DNA from: CAVUPF01 sp963743285
GTDB lineage: Bacteria; Actinomycetota; Thermoleophilia; Solirubrobacterales; 70-9
Direction of reading: 5' to 3'
Assembly: GCA_963743285.1 (NCBI GenBank)
Contig: CAVUPF010000002.1
Span: 310,001-374,000 of the forward strand
DNA length: 64,000 nucleotides
Shown here: piece by piece, positions 1 to 10,300 of the stretch
How the letters are laid out: the number at the start of each line of letters is the position of its first letter
Position numbering within the stretch: the first letter of the stretch is position 1
Translations under genes and position numbers: made by a program
Notes under the pieces: model-generated
What the model saw: the letters and a program-made list of their open reading frames with translations, nothing else
Told to the model about the DNA's origin: nothing
Database searches by the model: none

Positions 1-554
1 GCCCAGCCATCGCCTCCATAATGGATGCGCTTCAGGTAGTTCTTGACAACCGCCGAGAACTGGCGCTGCTGAGTGCGGACGACCACAAGTTCCAGCACCT
101 CGCGCTCGCCGTGCTTGTTCGCGTAGTCGAAGAGCACCTCGGCACCGTCGGTGTAGAGGCGCTTGGAGGCCAGGGCATGCTCGACGCCGATCTCCTTGGC
201 GAGAACCTCGACCGCGGGCCGGATCCGCTGCAGAGGCACCCCGGCGCGTCTGAAGCTCGAGAGGACAAATGCCTCGGCGAAGCCTATGAACGGGACAGTG
301 GCTTGGCGTCCATGCGGAGGGAAGCAGGTGACGAGGGGGTGCTTGGCGCTGGGCGGACGCGCCCACCATTGGATGGTCGACTTGGGGATGTCCAGATAGA
401 CGGCCGTCTCGCGCAGCGTGAAGATCGCGCGAGCGATTCGCGGGTCATCTGCGCCGAGACGCGCCTTGTGTTTCGTGGGCTTCTTGACGGGACTCTTTCT
501 TGCTCGCTGGAAATTCGTTCGTAAACGATCGTAGCGGCGCCCGCGGTCACACAC
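1..554 (-). CDS. DUF433 / VapB45-like antitoxin, 3' end cut by window edge
   Basis: Minus-strand reading frame open to the left edge of the window. It contains a helix-turn-helix-like stretch (RAIFTLRETAVYLDIPKST) followed by FAEAFVLSSFRRAGVPLQRI and a 'YTDGAEVLFDYA' segment, the pattern of the DUF433 family whose members (VapB45-like) bind DNA and neutralise PIN-like toxins. The start is uncertain: I use GTG at 554; the basic N-terminal stretch before residue 50 is atypical and an internal start is possible. The partner toxin would lie beyond the left edge. Family assignment is good, exact start poor. Confidence 0.6.
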   Translation of the reverse strand, partial: MCDRGRRYDRLRTNFQRARKSPVKKPTKHKARLGADDPRIARAIFTLRETAVYLDIPKSTIQWWARPPSAKHPLVTCFPPHGRQATVPFIGFAEAFVLSSFRRAGVPLQRIRPAVEVLAKEIGVEHALASKRLYTDGAEVLFDYANKHGEREVLELVVVRTQQRQFSAVVKNYLKRIHYGGDGW

Positions 555-769
555 GGGATCCAATCGGCCGCGATCAATAGGCGAGGAAGGCCATCTTCGG
601 CGTTTCAGATCAACGCGTCTGCGAAGGACGCAGTATGCGGCAGGTGTCAAGGCTGGTTGAAAAGTGGGGTCTTGCTGAAAGAGCGGGGATGAGGTCCGGA
701 TAGAAGACATCCGCTGCCCCCAGAAGGCTCTGCGTGGTTCGAATAACGCGGAGTCAGGAGGAACAGCGG

Positions 770-913
770 ATGCAAGATCACGTTAGCCGCCTCGTCGGCC
801 TGGACGGCTTCAGGGTGAAGTGCGTCATCGAAGACGGTGACCAGCTCGACCTCGAGGTCGAGCTGGTCACGCGAGCCGACACGAGTACGGGGAGAGGGCA
901 GCCCGGCGCCTGA
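770..913 (+). pseudogene. ISL3-family transposase N-terminal remnant
   Basis: A 47-codon reading frame preceded by a good ribosome binding site (AGGAGG, 757-762 region). It begins MQDHVSRLVGLDGFRVKCVI and continues with an acidic strand-like stretch, as in the N-terminus of ISL3-family transposases, where a zinc-binding CxxC would follow. Here the frame stops instead of entering the zinc ribbon, so this is a truncated remnant, not a working transposase. No matching right end is visible nearby. Family call is from memory of the N-terminal pattern. Confidence 0.45.
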
Positions 914-1005
914 TCGCCAGCCGCGATCGACGCTCGGTTCGCACCTCGCTTGCAGGTTCCCGGCGCTGGCCCCCCTTGTGCGCTAAGACTTGGTCTTCAG
1001 GGACG

Positions 1006-1692
1006 ATGCACGCCATCCAAAGAGCCGAGGTCGAGCACGAGCGTATCCAGGACGCGATCATCGCCTTGGTCGCCGAGCGTGGCCTAGAGGCCACCACGGT
1101 CGAGCAGATCGCCGAGCGCGCCGGGGTCTCGGTCGCCTGTTTCGAAACCTACTTCGCCGACAAGCAGCAGTGCTTCGATCTGGTCTTCGAGGAGCTGCTC
1201 AACGCCTACATGTCCGGCGCTCGTCAGGCATTTGCCGGCGGCGGTCCGTGGCGCGATCGGCTGCGGGCCGTTACCTACTTCAGCCTGCGAACCCTGGAAA
1301 ACGACTCCGCCATCACCCGGTTCGTCATGGTTGGGGCGCTCTCGGGTGGCGAGATCGCCTTGGCACGTCGGGACCGCATGGTCGCCTTCCTAATTGATCT
1401 GGTCGACCCTGGGCGTCAAGAGCTAGAGGACCCAGATTCGGTGCCGCGGGCTAAGGCCGAGGGCGCCGTTGGTGCCGCCTATGAGCTCATCGTCGCAGCG
1501 ACAATCAAGGGCACCCCGCAGGCCTGGCGCGAGGTGGCTCCCCGGTTCATGTACCTCGCCGTCCTGCCCTACCTGGGCGAGGAGGCCGCCCAAGAGGAGC
1601 TGCGTCGCGGCCCGGCGGACCTTGCCCGCTACCTCCGCGGCGAGATCTACCTCGACCACGCCGACAAACACAGGCCCAAGAACCGTTCCTGA
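1006..1692 (+). CDS. TetR-family transcriptional regulator
   Basis: 228-residue protein with an N-terminal TetR helix-turn-helix at about residues 10-55 (TTVEQIAERAGVSVACFETY, then FADKQQCFDLVFEELL) and an alpha-helical ligand-binding domain of normal TetR length. I chose ATG 1006, which has a purine-rich AGGGA just upstream, over the upstream TTG at 976. It stands alone between a transposase remnant and a 1.4-kb stretch without genes, so its target is not evident; autoregulation or control of a divergent gene is the usual arrangement in this family. Confidence 0.85.
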   Translation: MHAIQRAEVEHERIQDAIIALVAERGLEATTVEQIAERAGVSVACFETYFADKQQCFDLVFEELLNAYMSGARQAFAGGGPWRDRLRAVTYFSLRTLENDSAITRFVMVGALSGGEIALARRDRMVAFLIDLVDPGRQELEDPDSVPRAKAEGAVGAAYELIVAATIKGTPQAWREVAPRFMYLAVLPYLGEEAAQEELRRGPADLARYLRGEIYLDHADKHRPKNRS

Positions 1693-3070
1693 GCTTTTGC
1701 ATCCGTCGCCTCCCCGACGTCATAGAGGTCCTGCTTGCCATCGAAAGCGCTGGGGCTGCCACAGTTCGCCGCTCCCACTGAGCAGCCAATCTCTGGCAGA
1801 TTCGGCGCTTCTCCCATACGCCAAGTCTTGCCCCGCCTCAACAAACCTCACGAAAGAGTGAAGCGCGGTGAGAGCAGATCTCGCGGCGCCCAGGCCAGAC
1901 CGGCGCGAAGCGCTCCATCAACTGACCGAACCCTGGCACGCGGCAGGTCCTGCGCGCAGGGAGCAGATCGCTTGGCGATCGCAGGCTCCGTCCTCCTCCT
2001 CCCACGCCTAACTTCGAACAACCTACGAAAACCCCCGCGTGTTTCTCGAACTTTCGGGGTGGCGCAATGGGGTGGGGGAGGGCCATCCTTCTCATGTCCG
2101 CTGGGTTGCGGGCAGGGAAGTATTCAACGACCGGGCTAGGGGCCCGAGCCCTTCAGATCTTCGGAGGGCCGGGAAGACGGCCGGTCAGAGCAAGGAGTGT
2201 TCACGTGACAACGCGGTCGGGACGGGCATCACACCTTCACGAAACGGCGCCGCACGCCCTCCCTGGCCGATGTGGCGTCAGGAGCGGCGCGGGTGGCCAT
2301 CGACGCCTCGGAGGCTTTCCCGAGCCTCCGGCTGAGGCCGCCCGCGTCAGTTCCACCCCTCATGTTGTTTGCGCCCACCCGTCTACCTCCATCGCTCCAG
2401 GGATCACCGACCCGGCCCGAGCCCTCTCCCGCTCCCTTCTTGACACCACCTGCCCGGGGCTCGAGGTTCCTCCCTCCGACTTCCCGGCCCCACCGCTCGC
2501 TGCCCCGCCGCCGGCCGAAATCGATCCGCGCAGAACCCGCGACTCTGCCTCCTCTCACGGGTTTAAGTGGGAGGGCGGGCGGGCCGCAGAGCCTTCCATG
2601 CCCGTCGACCGCCACCCCTCCGAGCCCCAGCACCCAAGCCGCGGCGCAGTCACCCGCCAGGGCGCGGCCTTGGCCGCGAGCCCCAGCGAGGCGGAGCGAG
2701 CAAGTAGTCGAAATCTGATTCTCCTACGCCGTGAGCGAAGCCGAAGCATTGATGAGGGCTTGACGGCGCCCACGACCCACAATTTCATCAGTTCGGCAGG
2801 GCGCGTTGCTCACCTACAAGCCCCCGGCCTCCACACACCCACCGGCCCAGCACTCCTTGCCGACCTGAGTGCATCAGTTGCTGTAAGCGCTCGAACTGCT
2901 GCCGTCGCTCCAGGGACCGCCGATTACACCTCGTCCCTGGCAGTCCCCAATCTTGCAGCCGTTAGTGCCCGCCGCGACTCTCAAGCCCGCCTCGGCCTCA
3001 TTGAGCAGTTCAGATCAACTAAGGCCGACCGAGACGTCCCGGTCGGCGTAACACAAGGAGAAAGAGACTG
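1693..3070. other. 1.4-kb stretch without a convincing gene upstream of surface operon 1
   Basis: Reading frames here are low-complexity (Pro, Ala, Arg, Ser rich) and match nothing I recognise. A 334-codon plus-strand frame (2067-3071) ends exactly at the next start codon but lacks signal peptide, domain or biased third-position use. The last part carries AAGGAG (about 3056-3061), the ribosome binding site for the collagen-like gene. The region may be a long leader or decayed coding DNA. Confidence 0.4.
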
Positions 3071-3883
3071 ATGTACACGAAAATGCAAAATCAATTTGGC
3101 ACCGCCGGTTTGGTGCTGTCTATCGTTGCGATTGTCCTAGCCCTTGGCGGCGGCGCCTACGCCGCCAACAACTCCGCCACTGCCTCCAAGGCGAAGGCAA
3201 AAGGCAAGCCCGGTCCCCGCGGGCCAGCAGGTCCTGCTGGCCCCCAAGGCCCGGCAGGTCCGATGGGTGCCACCGGCGCGACTGGTGCCACTGGTGCGAC
3301 AGGTGCAGCCGGCACCAACGGCGAAAGTGTTGCCCTTGCCGCCGCCGCCAAATGCGCCGAAGGTGGTACCAAGCTAACCGTGGCCGGCAAAGAATCTGAA
3401 GTCTGCAACGGCAAAAAAGGCACCAACGGTGCGCAGGGCCCTGCTGGTGAACCCTGGACCGCTGGCGGAACCCTCCCCGAAGGTAGCACCGAGTACGGCA
3501 CGATCTTTATTCGTCTCCATCCGGCAGGCAGCGGGGCAGCGGGCGAGTTCAGCAGCGATTACAGCTTCAATATCCCCCTGGCGTCGGATCCGACTGTTCA
3601 TCTCATCCAGCCAGAAGAACCCACACCAACCGGCTGTACCGGTGAAGCTGAAAACCCGGGTGCAGAAAAAGGAAACCTCTGCATCTTCCTGACCACAAGG
3701 GACAATATCGCTGAAGAAAACGGGATATTTGTGTGCAGCCCAGCGCCAACACAATGCACGTCAAGTGCAGGCAATACCGGCGCAGAAGGCACCATAGGCA
3801 AATTCGGCTTTGCCCTCTTTGCTGATCCCAAAGAAAACGAACTGACCCAAATTTGGGGCACCTACGCAGTGACAGGGGACTAA
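3071..3883 (+). CDS. secreted collagen-like (Gly-X-Y) repeat protein
   Basis: 270 residues. N-terminal hydrophobic segment (about residues 10-33, ending ALGGGAYAA) acts as signal peptide or anchor and is the same type as in protein C further down the operon. A basic linker (KAKAKGKPG) leads into collagen-like triplets at about residues 47-82 (GPRGPAGPAGPQGPAGPMG, then four GAT repeats), then a Cys-containing globular C-terminal domain of about 180 residues with another short Gly-X-Y piece (GAQGPAGEP). Such proteins are surface stalks that can form triple helices. It is followed 16 bases later by the A1 reading frame and may be the first gene of operon 1. AAGGAG precedes the ATG. Confidence 0.85.
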   Translation: MYTKMQNQFGTAGLVLSIVAIVLALGGGAYAANNSATASKAKAKGKPGPRGPAGPAGPQGPAGPMGATGATGATGATGAAGTNGESVALAAAAKCAEGGTKLTVAGKESEVCNGKKGTNGAQGPAGEPWTAGGTLPEGSTEYGTIFIRLHPAGSGAAGEFSSDYSFNIPLASDPTVHLIQPEEPTPTGCTGEAENPGAEKGNLCIFLTTRDNIAEENGIFVCSPAPTQCTSSAGNTGAEGTIGKFGFALFADPKENELTQIWGTYAVTGD

Positions 3884-3899
3884 GCCTCCAAGCTAGAGC

Positions 3900-4376
3900 A
3901 TGGCTACCCCAAACGCCACCTGCTTCCCGCTGCCCTCGTGGTGGTGGGGAGCAGGGTTGTGCACCGTAGACGGACAAACAATCACCGTGAAAAACACAAA
4001 AAAAGACCACATCGGACGCTCAGCCGGGCGACCCTCCGCATGGTCGGCCCCTCAGGCCAAGTTCCAGAGGGACGATGGCGGGCCCCTGACACTCTCGACC
4101 TCCCGGTGTGGAGTCCCTGAGAGTCGTTGGTCTCGACTCCGCGCACCTTTGGCCGCACTGTTCGCCGTCACCGCAGTGGCCCTCTTCAGTGCTGCTCCCG
4201 CCCTCGCCCAGGTCGTCGGCCACCGCTTCGAAACAACCATTGCAGGATCTGGAACAGACGCCCTTACCGAACCGACCGACGTAGCCGTCGACAACTCTCC
4301 CGGCGAATCTCAAGGTGACATCTACGTCACCGACACCGCAAACCATCGCGTTGAGAAGTTCGAGTCCCACCGGTGA
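3900..4376 (+). CDS. N-terminal part of surface protein A1 (signal peptide and first NHL repeat), separated by a frameshift
   Basis: This frame supplies the export signal that the long frame starting at 4315 lacks: a basic stretch then a hydrophobic core (RAPLAALFAVTAVALFSAAP, cleavage after ALA) and the first NHL-like repeat (DIYVTDTANHRVEKF). It stops at 4374-4376 because of one extra G near 4362; removing it joins the frame to SPTGEFLLMFGKDVN, which recurs as TPTGEFLLMFGKEVN inside the same protein. The start is unclear: ATG 3900 or GTG 3987 are possible, the signal core starting only near 4135. I regard 3900-10356 as one gene carrying a frameshift, or an assembly error. Confidence 0.6.
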   Translation: MATPNATCFPLPSWWWGAGLCTVDGQTITVKNTKKDHIGRSAGRPSAWSAPQAKFQRDDGGPLTLSTSRCGVPESRWSRLRAPLAALFAVTAVALFSAAPALAQVVGHRFETTIAGSGTDALTEPTDVAVDNSPGESQGDIYVTDTANHRVEKFESHR

Positions 4377-7300
4377 ATTCCTCCTTATGTTCGGCAAGGA
4401 CGTCAACGCAACTACCAATGGCAACGTCTGCACGTCTACTGAAACCTGCAAGGCGGGTACATCCACTTCCTTGCCCGGGGGCTTCGAAACCCCGAGCTTC
4501 GTTGCGGTCGACGGCTCCGCTGGACCGTCTGCGGGAGACATCTATGTTGGCGACGCTGGTGATCACCGTGTCTCCAAGTTCAGCTCCTCGGGTGTGCTCG
4601 TCACGGCTTGGGGAACCGGTGGCCAGCGCAGCTTCCCAACTCTCTCAGGGCTTGCGCTTAATCCCACCGGCCAGCTATTCGTTCGAACCGATACGGCCAT
4701 CTCCGAATTTGCGCAGGACGGGACCGAACAGCACAGCTGCGAACCGTTTCACTCCTCTCCCAACGGCATCGCAGTCGACTCAACTAGTGCCTTCTATCAG
4801 CTGACCGCTGAAAATAAGGTCGAACAATTGACCGCCGAATGTGAATCCGCCGGCCAGCTCGATAGTACTCCAAACGCCACAGGAATCATCGTCGACTCCG
4901 CCAGTAACTTTGGCGACCTCGATGGCATATACGTAGATCAGGGCGGAACCCTGATCAATCACTTCGCCGGGGGCTGTTCTCAGCACAGCTGCGAACCCGT
5001 CGACTCCTTCGGGACCGGCCACCTCAGTGCTGCGCGCGGGATTGCGATTACCGACTCCGGCACCGTCTATGTCGCGAACACCGGCGCCAAAGCCATCGCC
5101 GTCTTCCCCGATCTTACCCGGCCTGAACTCGGCCTCACGGCGCGCTCCGCTGCCACGCCAAGCTCGATCACCTTCAGTGGCACGGTGGAACCCGATGCGG
5201 CCAACGGAGGCGGGGAAATCACCGAATGCCAGTTCGAATACGTCGATCAAACTGAATTCGAATCTCACGCCTTCGTCGGTGCGGCTACTGTCCCCTGCTC
5301 CCCGAGCCATTTCTCCACGCCTACTGAAGTCAGCGCCAACGTTACCGGCCTCACACCTAAAGTCCCCTACCACTACCGTCTCTTTGCGTCCAACTCACAG
5401 CTAGCATCCCACAGCGAAGAAGAAACCTTCACTTCGCCCACCCATGTCTTCACCACCACCTTCGGGGCCGCCGATTCCACCCCTGCCGATCCTTATCCGC
5501 TTGAAAGCCCCGGAGGTGTTGCAGCGGATCCAATCACCGGCGATCTATATGTCACCAACGATGGGTCCGTTCCCCAGCAGACAGTCAGTGTTCACGCATC
5601 CGGGGGATCCTTCAACCTTGCCTTCGGCGGTGAAAGCACCGAAGCCATGGGAACTGGAACCCTCACCGCAGGCTCGACCGAAATTACCGAATTGTCCACC
5701 ACGACAGGTGATTTCATCGATGGCGAGGGGATCACGGGACCGGGAATTCAGCCCGAAACCACAATCTCAGAAGATTATCGGCCTGGCATCGTGACCCTCT
5801 CCAAGCCCGCCACAGCCTCCCACCTAGATGTCACTCTGTCCGGCTCGATTCCATACAACGCTTCTCACGAAATCGTCCAAAACATCCTTCGCACCCTCAA
5901 CTCCATCGGTGAAAATGTCACGGTCCGGCAGGGTCCGACCGGAGCACATGAACAGTTTCTCCATCCGTACCTGCTTATTTTCACTGGACCTCTCAACAGA
6001 TTCGGGCTCGAACAGATCACGGCAAACGGCTCGGGACTCACGGGCGCAAGTCCAACCGTCGCAGTCGCCACGATCTCGAGCGCTGGAGACGGCAGTGACG
6101 TCGAGAAATTTACCCCGACCGGCGAATTCCTCCTTATGTTCGGCAAGGAGGTCAATAAGCACGGCACCACTGAAGCCGAACGCGATGTCTGCACCAGTGC
6201 CGAAGAATGTCAGCCCGGAGAGAAGGGTTCCTCCCCGGGCGCCTTCGAAAGGCCGACGCTTGTAGCCGTCGATCCGTCTTCAGGACCCTCGGCTGGAGAC
6301 GTTTACGTCGGTGACAGCGGCGAATACGTCGGTGACACTGGCAAGTACACCATTTCCAAATTCAGTCCATCGGGCCAACTGATCACGAGCTGGGGAAGCC
6401 AGGGGCTCTTGACTGGTATGGAGGTGGACGATAATGGCAATCTCTGGGTTGGCGTATATCCATTTAGCGTCCTTGAGTACAACCAAGCGGGCGGACTCGT
6501 GGAAACCTATTCACCGGGATTTAGTACCGGCTTCACCGTGGCGCCCTCCGGAGACGCTTTCTACGCCAAGGAACCAAGCGGAACGTGGCTACCCTTTGCC
6601 GTCACGGCAGGGGCACCACCGCTCGGTAATATTCCGGGTGGTGGGTCCGCGTTGACGGTGGCTCCCGATGGATTTCCATACGATATCTCCGGTGAGGAAA
6701 TATCCGAGTTCGAACCTTCAGGCAAACCATTTGGTGCACCATTCGGCCTTGGCAGCCTCGCCGGCCCGTCGGCAGTTGCGGTTAACGAAGATTCCAACGC
6801 TTACGTCGCGAACTCCGCCGCCGGAGATGTCTCCGTCTTCGAATCCGTCGCCCCCGGCGTCACCACCGGGTCGGTCGAACACGAAGATCACACTAAGGTC
6901 ACCGTCACCGGCGAGGTCAACCCACTGGGTCATGGCGAAATAACCGAATGTTCGTTTGAATACGTCACCGCTGCGCACCTGAAGGTCGAAGGATACGCAG
7001 GGGCTGCGACCGTTCCCTGCTCCGCTATCAATGTGAAGATACCAACTTACGTCACGGCCGAACTTACGGGCCTCACCGCGGAAGTGGAATACCACTATCG
7101 CATCGATGCCGGGAACGCCAACGGCAAAGTACCCGGCGTCGATCACACATTTATGCTCAAAGCGGTGTTTGGCGTCGAAACAGCGGCGGCTACCGAAGTC
7201 AAGCGCCGTAGCGCCCAGCTCAACGGCTCCCTTAATCCGGATGGGATCGAAACCCACTACCGATTCGAATACGTCGAAGCCGCCAAGTATCACAGTGGAG

Positions 7301-10300
7301 CCCCTAACCCGTACAGTGAAGGCGCAAGTGTCGAGGCGGCGAACCCAGTCTCTGGGACTCAACAGAACGTCAGCCAGACCGTCTCCGCCCTTCAACCGCA
7401 GACCACCTATCACTATCGGCTCGTAGCAGAAAATGAAGACGGCACGACGTACGGACAGGACGAAACAGTGACGACGTTGTCATCGGTGCTATCCGTCACA
7501 ACCGATCCAGCGACGGCTGTCCAACCTGAAAGCGCCGTCCTCCACGGTACCTTCACAGGAGACCCGGAAGGCGGTGACACCCAGTGCTACTTCCGCTATG
7601 GGACTGATACCAACTACGGGCACACCACCTCGCAACCACCCGGCGTCGATCAGGGCAATGCATCGGGACTCCATGAAGTGGAAGCGGAAGTCAGCGGACT
7701 CTCCCCCCGCCATACCTACCACTTCAGTCTGGTATGCCAAGGCGCCATCGGCATAACGGCGGGAGCTGACCAACAGTTCGAAACCCCAGAGGCTCCGACG
7801 ATCGATGGCCTCACCTCTGCGAATCTGACCAGGACATCCGCCACGCTAAAGGGGGCGGTAAATCCGCAGGAATATGAAACCGTCTGCCGCTTTGAATATG
7901 GCACCAGTACCAATTATGGGCACACTACCCCCTGTCCCCACGCACCGGGTCTTGAAGAAGGCCAGATCGGCTCCGGCTCGACAGACGTGCCGCTCGAAGT
8001 ACATCTCGAAGACCTCCAAGTCGGCTTTGTCTATCACTTCCGCCTTGTTGCGTCTAATAAATGGGGAACTGCTGTTACTGAAGACCAAACCTTCACCTTT
8101 TATCCATCTCACTGTCCCAACGAATTCCTCCGGCAGGAGACCAACTCCAGCTTTCTGCCAGATTGCCGCGCCTACGAGCTGGTCTCCCCCGGGAATGCCG
8201 GCAGTGTGATTCTCGGTCCAGGAGGCGTCCCCTCCAGTTCCTATGCCCAAAACCCGACCCGGTTTGCATATTTTGGAGTATTGGGTGAAATCCCCGGGGG
8301 TGAATCACCAAACTATAACGGTGATGTCTACTTCGCGACCCGCACACCCTCAGGATGGGTCACCCACTACGTCGGGCTGCTCGGGGATGAACACCCTGCT
8401 GAATTGCGTAATTACCTTGCCAGCGATACCCTCGAACAGACAATCGACTACGTCAGGTCCGAATCTGAACAGCTGCCCGAAGACGGGCCATATGCGTGGG
8501 ATGACGAAGGCCATCCTCTTGGGCAGTGGCCCAGCGGCATTCGGTCAGTGCCGAATGGAGAGTCCACCAAGGGCATGTTCCAACCGTCGCCCGACTTCTC
8601 CCATCTCGCCTTCTCCTCCAGCAATGTTGTGTTCCCGACCGAACACGGCGAAGGGCAGACTACCGGGATCGGCTCGGCCTATGACTACGACACCAAGACA
8701 GAATCGACTGAACTGATCTCGGTGCTCCCGGGCGGTGGCAGTATCCCCCAGGCGCCTGGATACTCGCCCGGTCCTGAAACCCGGAACAAGAACATCATAT
8801 TCCCCTCCACTGAACGTGCAGTTACCGCCCGGAACTTAGGGGCGTCAAATGGGCAGAGCGTATCGACGGACGGATCGCACATTCTAATGGGCACCCCCGG
8901 TAAGCAGGAATTCTTCAATGGGTGGGTGCCCGGATACCCGTGCACTGGCATTTTCGGTTCGTGTGAAACTGGCCCAGGCCTGCTGCAGCTCTACATGCGT
9001 GTCGCGGACACCGTCACTTATTGCGTCTCCTGTAAAGCGGACGGTGAACCGGCTGAAGTCGAATACATCGGGATGACGCCGGACGGTTCCACCGTCTACT
9101 TCATGTCCGAAGAACAGCTCACCCCCGAAGACCACGACACCAGTGTCGATCTGTATAGGTGGAGCGCCAAAAAAGCAGAACGAGGCGAACCCGCGATTAC
9201 CTTAGTCTCTAAAGGAAACCAAAACAGCGGTCTCGGCAATTCCGACTCCTGTCAGGCCGAAGGGAACTGGACCCCCAAGTGTGGAGTCATGGCGGTTCGC
9301 TCCGGCTCGGATGGAGACACCAACGAGGAAGCTCAATATACGGGTAGCGATAATTTCCTTGCCGAAAATGGGGACATCTATTTTTATTCGCCCGAGCAGC
9401 TTGACGGGTCTAAGGGGATCACCGGCGCGATGAACCTCTACGATTATATTGCCGCCGACGAAACGCTTAAATATGTGGCCACCTTCCATCCCTCCGAGGA
9501 ATGTGCCTACCAATTTTTCAGTTTAAGCGTTAACTGTGCCAACAACCCGATCGCCCGGATCCAGGTAACTCCCAATGACAGTCGAGTGGCATTCATCACC
9601 CCCGATCAAGTCACCTCCTACAATCCTACCGACCCTGACGGCTACTGTTCTATCTTCTACTTCTCGACAGACAAGACCGGTGGAATCCCGGTATATCGCA
9701 ACTGCGAGGAGATGTATACCTACGAAGCATCTACTGGCAAGATCGTATGTGTCTCATGCAATCCCAGCGGCGCGCCGCCCACACACGACGTCTCGGCTAG
9801 CACCCAGGGCCTCTTCATGGCGAACGACGGCCGCACGTTCTTCTCCACCGTCGAATCGCTCGTCCAGACCGATACGAACGAAGTCGAGGACGTTTACGAG
9901 TACGTCGAAGGTCGCCCGCAGCTGATCACGACTGGGACCGATGCAGCCGACCAGACTGGGGAAGCCGAAGGCGCCACCGGAATTCAAGGTGGGTTAGCCG
10001 GCGTCAGCGCCAATGGTGTTAATGCCTACTTCGCGACCAGGGACACCCTCGTGCCGCAAGATCATAACGGCCAGTACATTAAGTTCTACGACGCCCGTAT
10101 CGACGGGGGCTTTCCAATCAACAAACCGCCGCTCCCCTGCGAATCCGCCGACGAGTGTCACGGCTCCGGCAGCTCCGCTCCGACGCTTCCCCACAGTGGT
10201 ACCGTCGCCAACCAGGGTAGCGGCGGTAACGCCAGGCCCGAATCGCACCCAGCACCGCACAAGCACAAGGCCCGCAAGCACAAGAAGCGCAAGAGGTCCG

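Noticed and set aside
2067..3071. 334-codon plus-strand frame ending at the start of the collagen-like gene
   Set aside because: Low-complexity Pro/Ala/Arg/Ser product, no signal peptide, no domain and no clear ribosome binding site; long open frames are common by chance in GC-rich DNA.
3283..3310. CRISPR-like or satellite repeat
   Set aside because: The repeats are codon-level Gly-Ala-Thr triplets of the collagen-like gene; no spacer structure.
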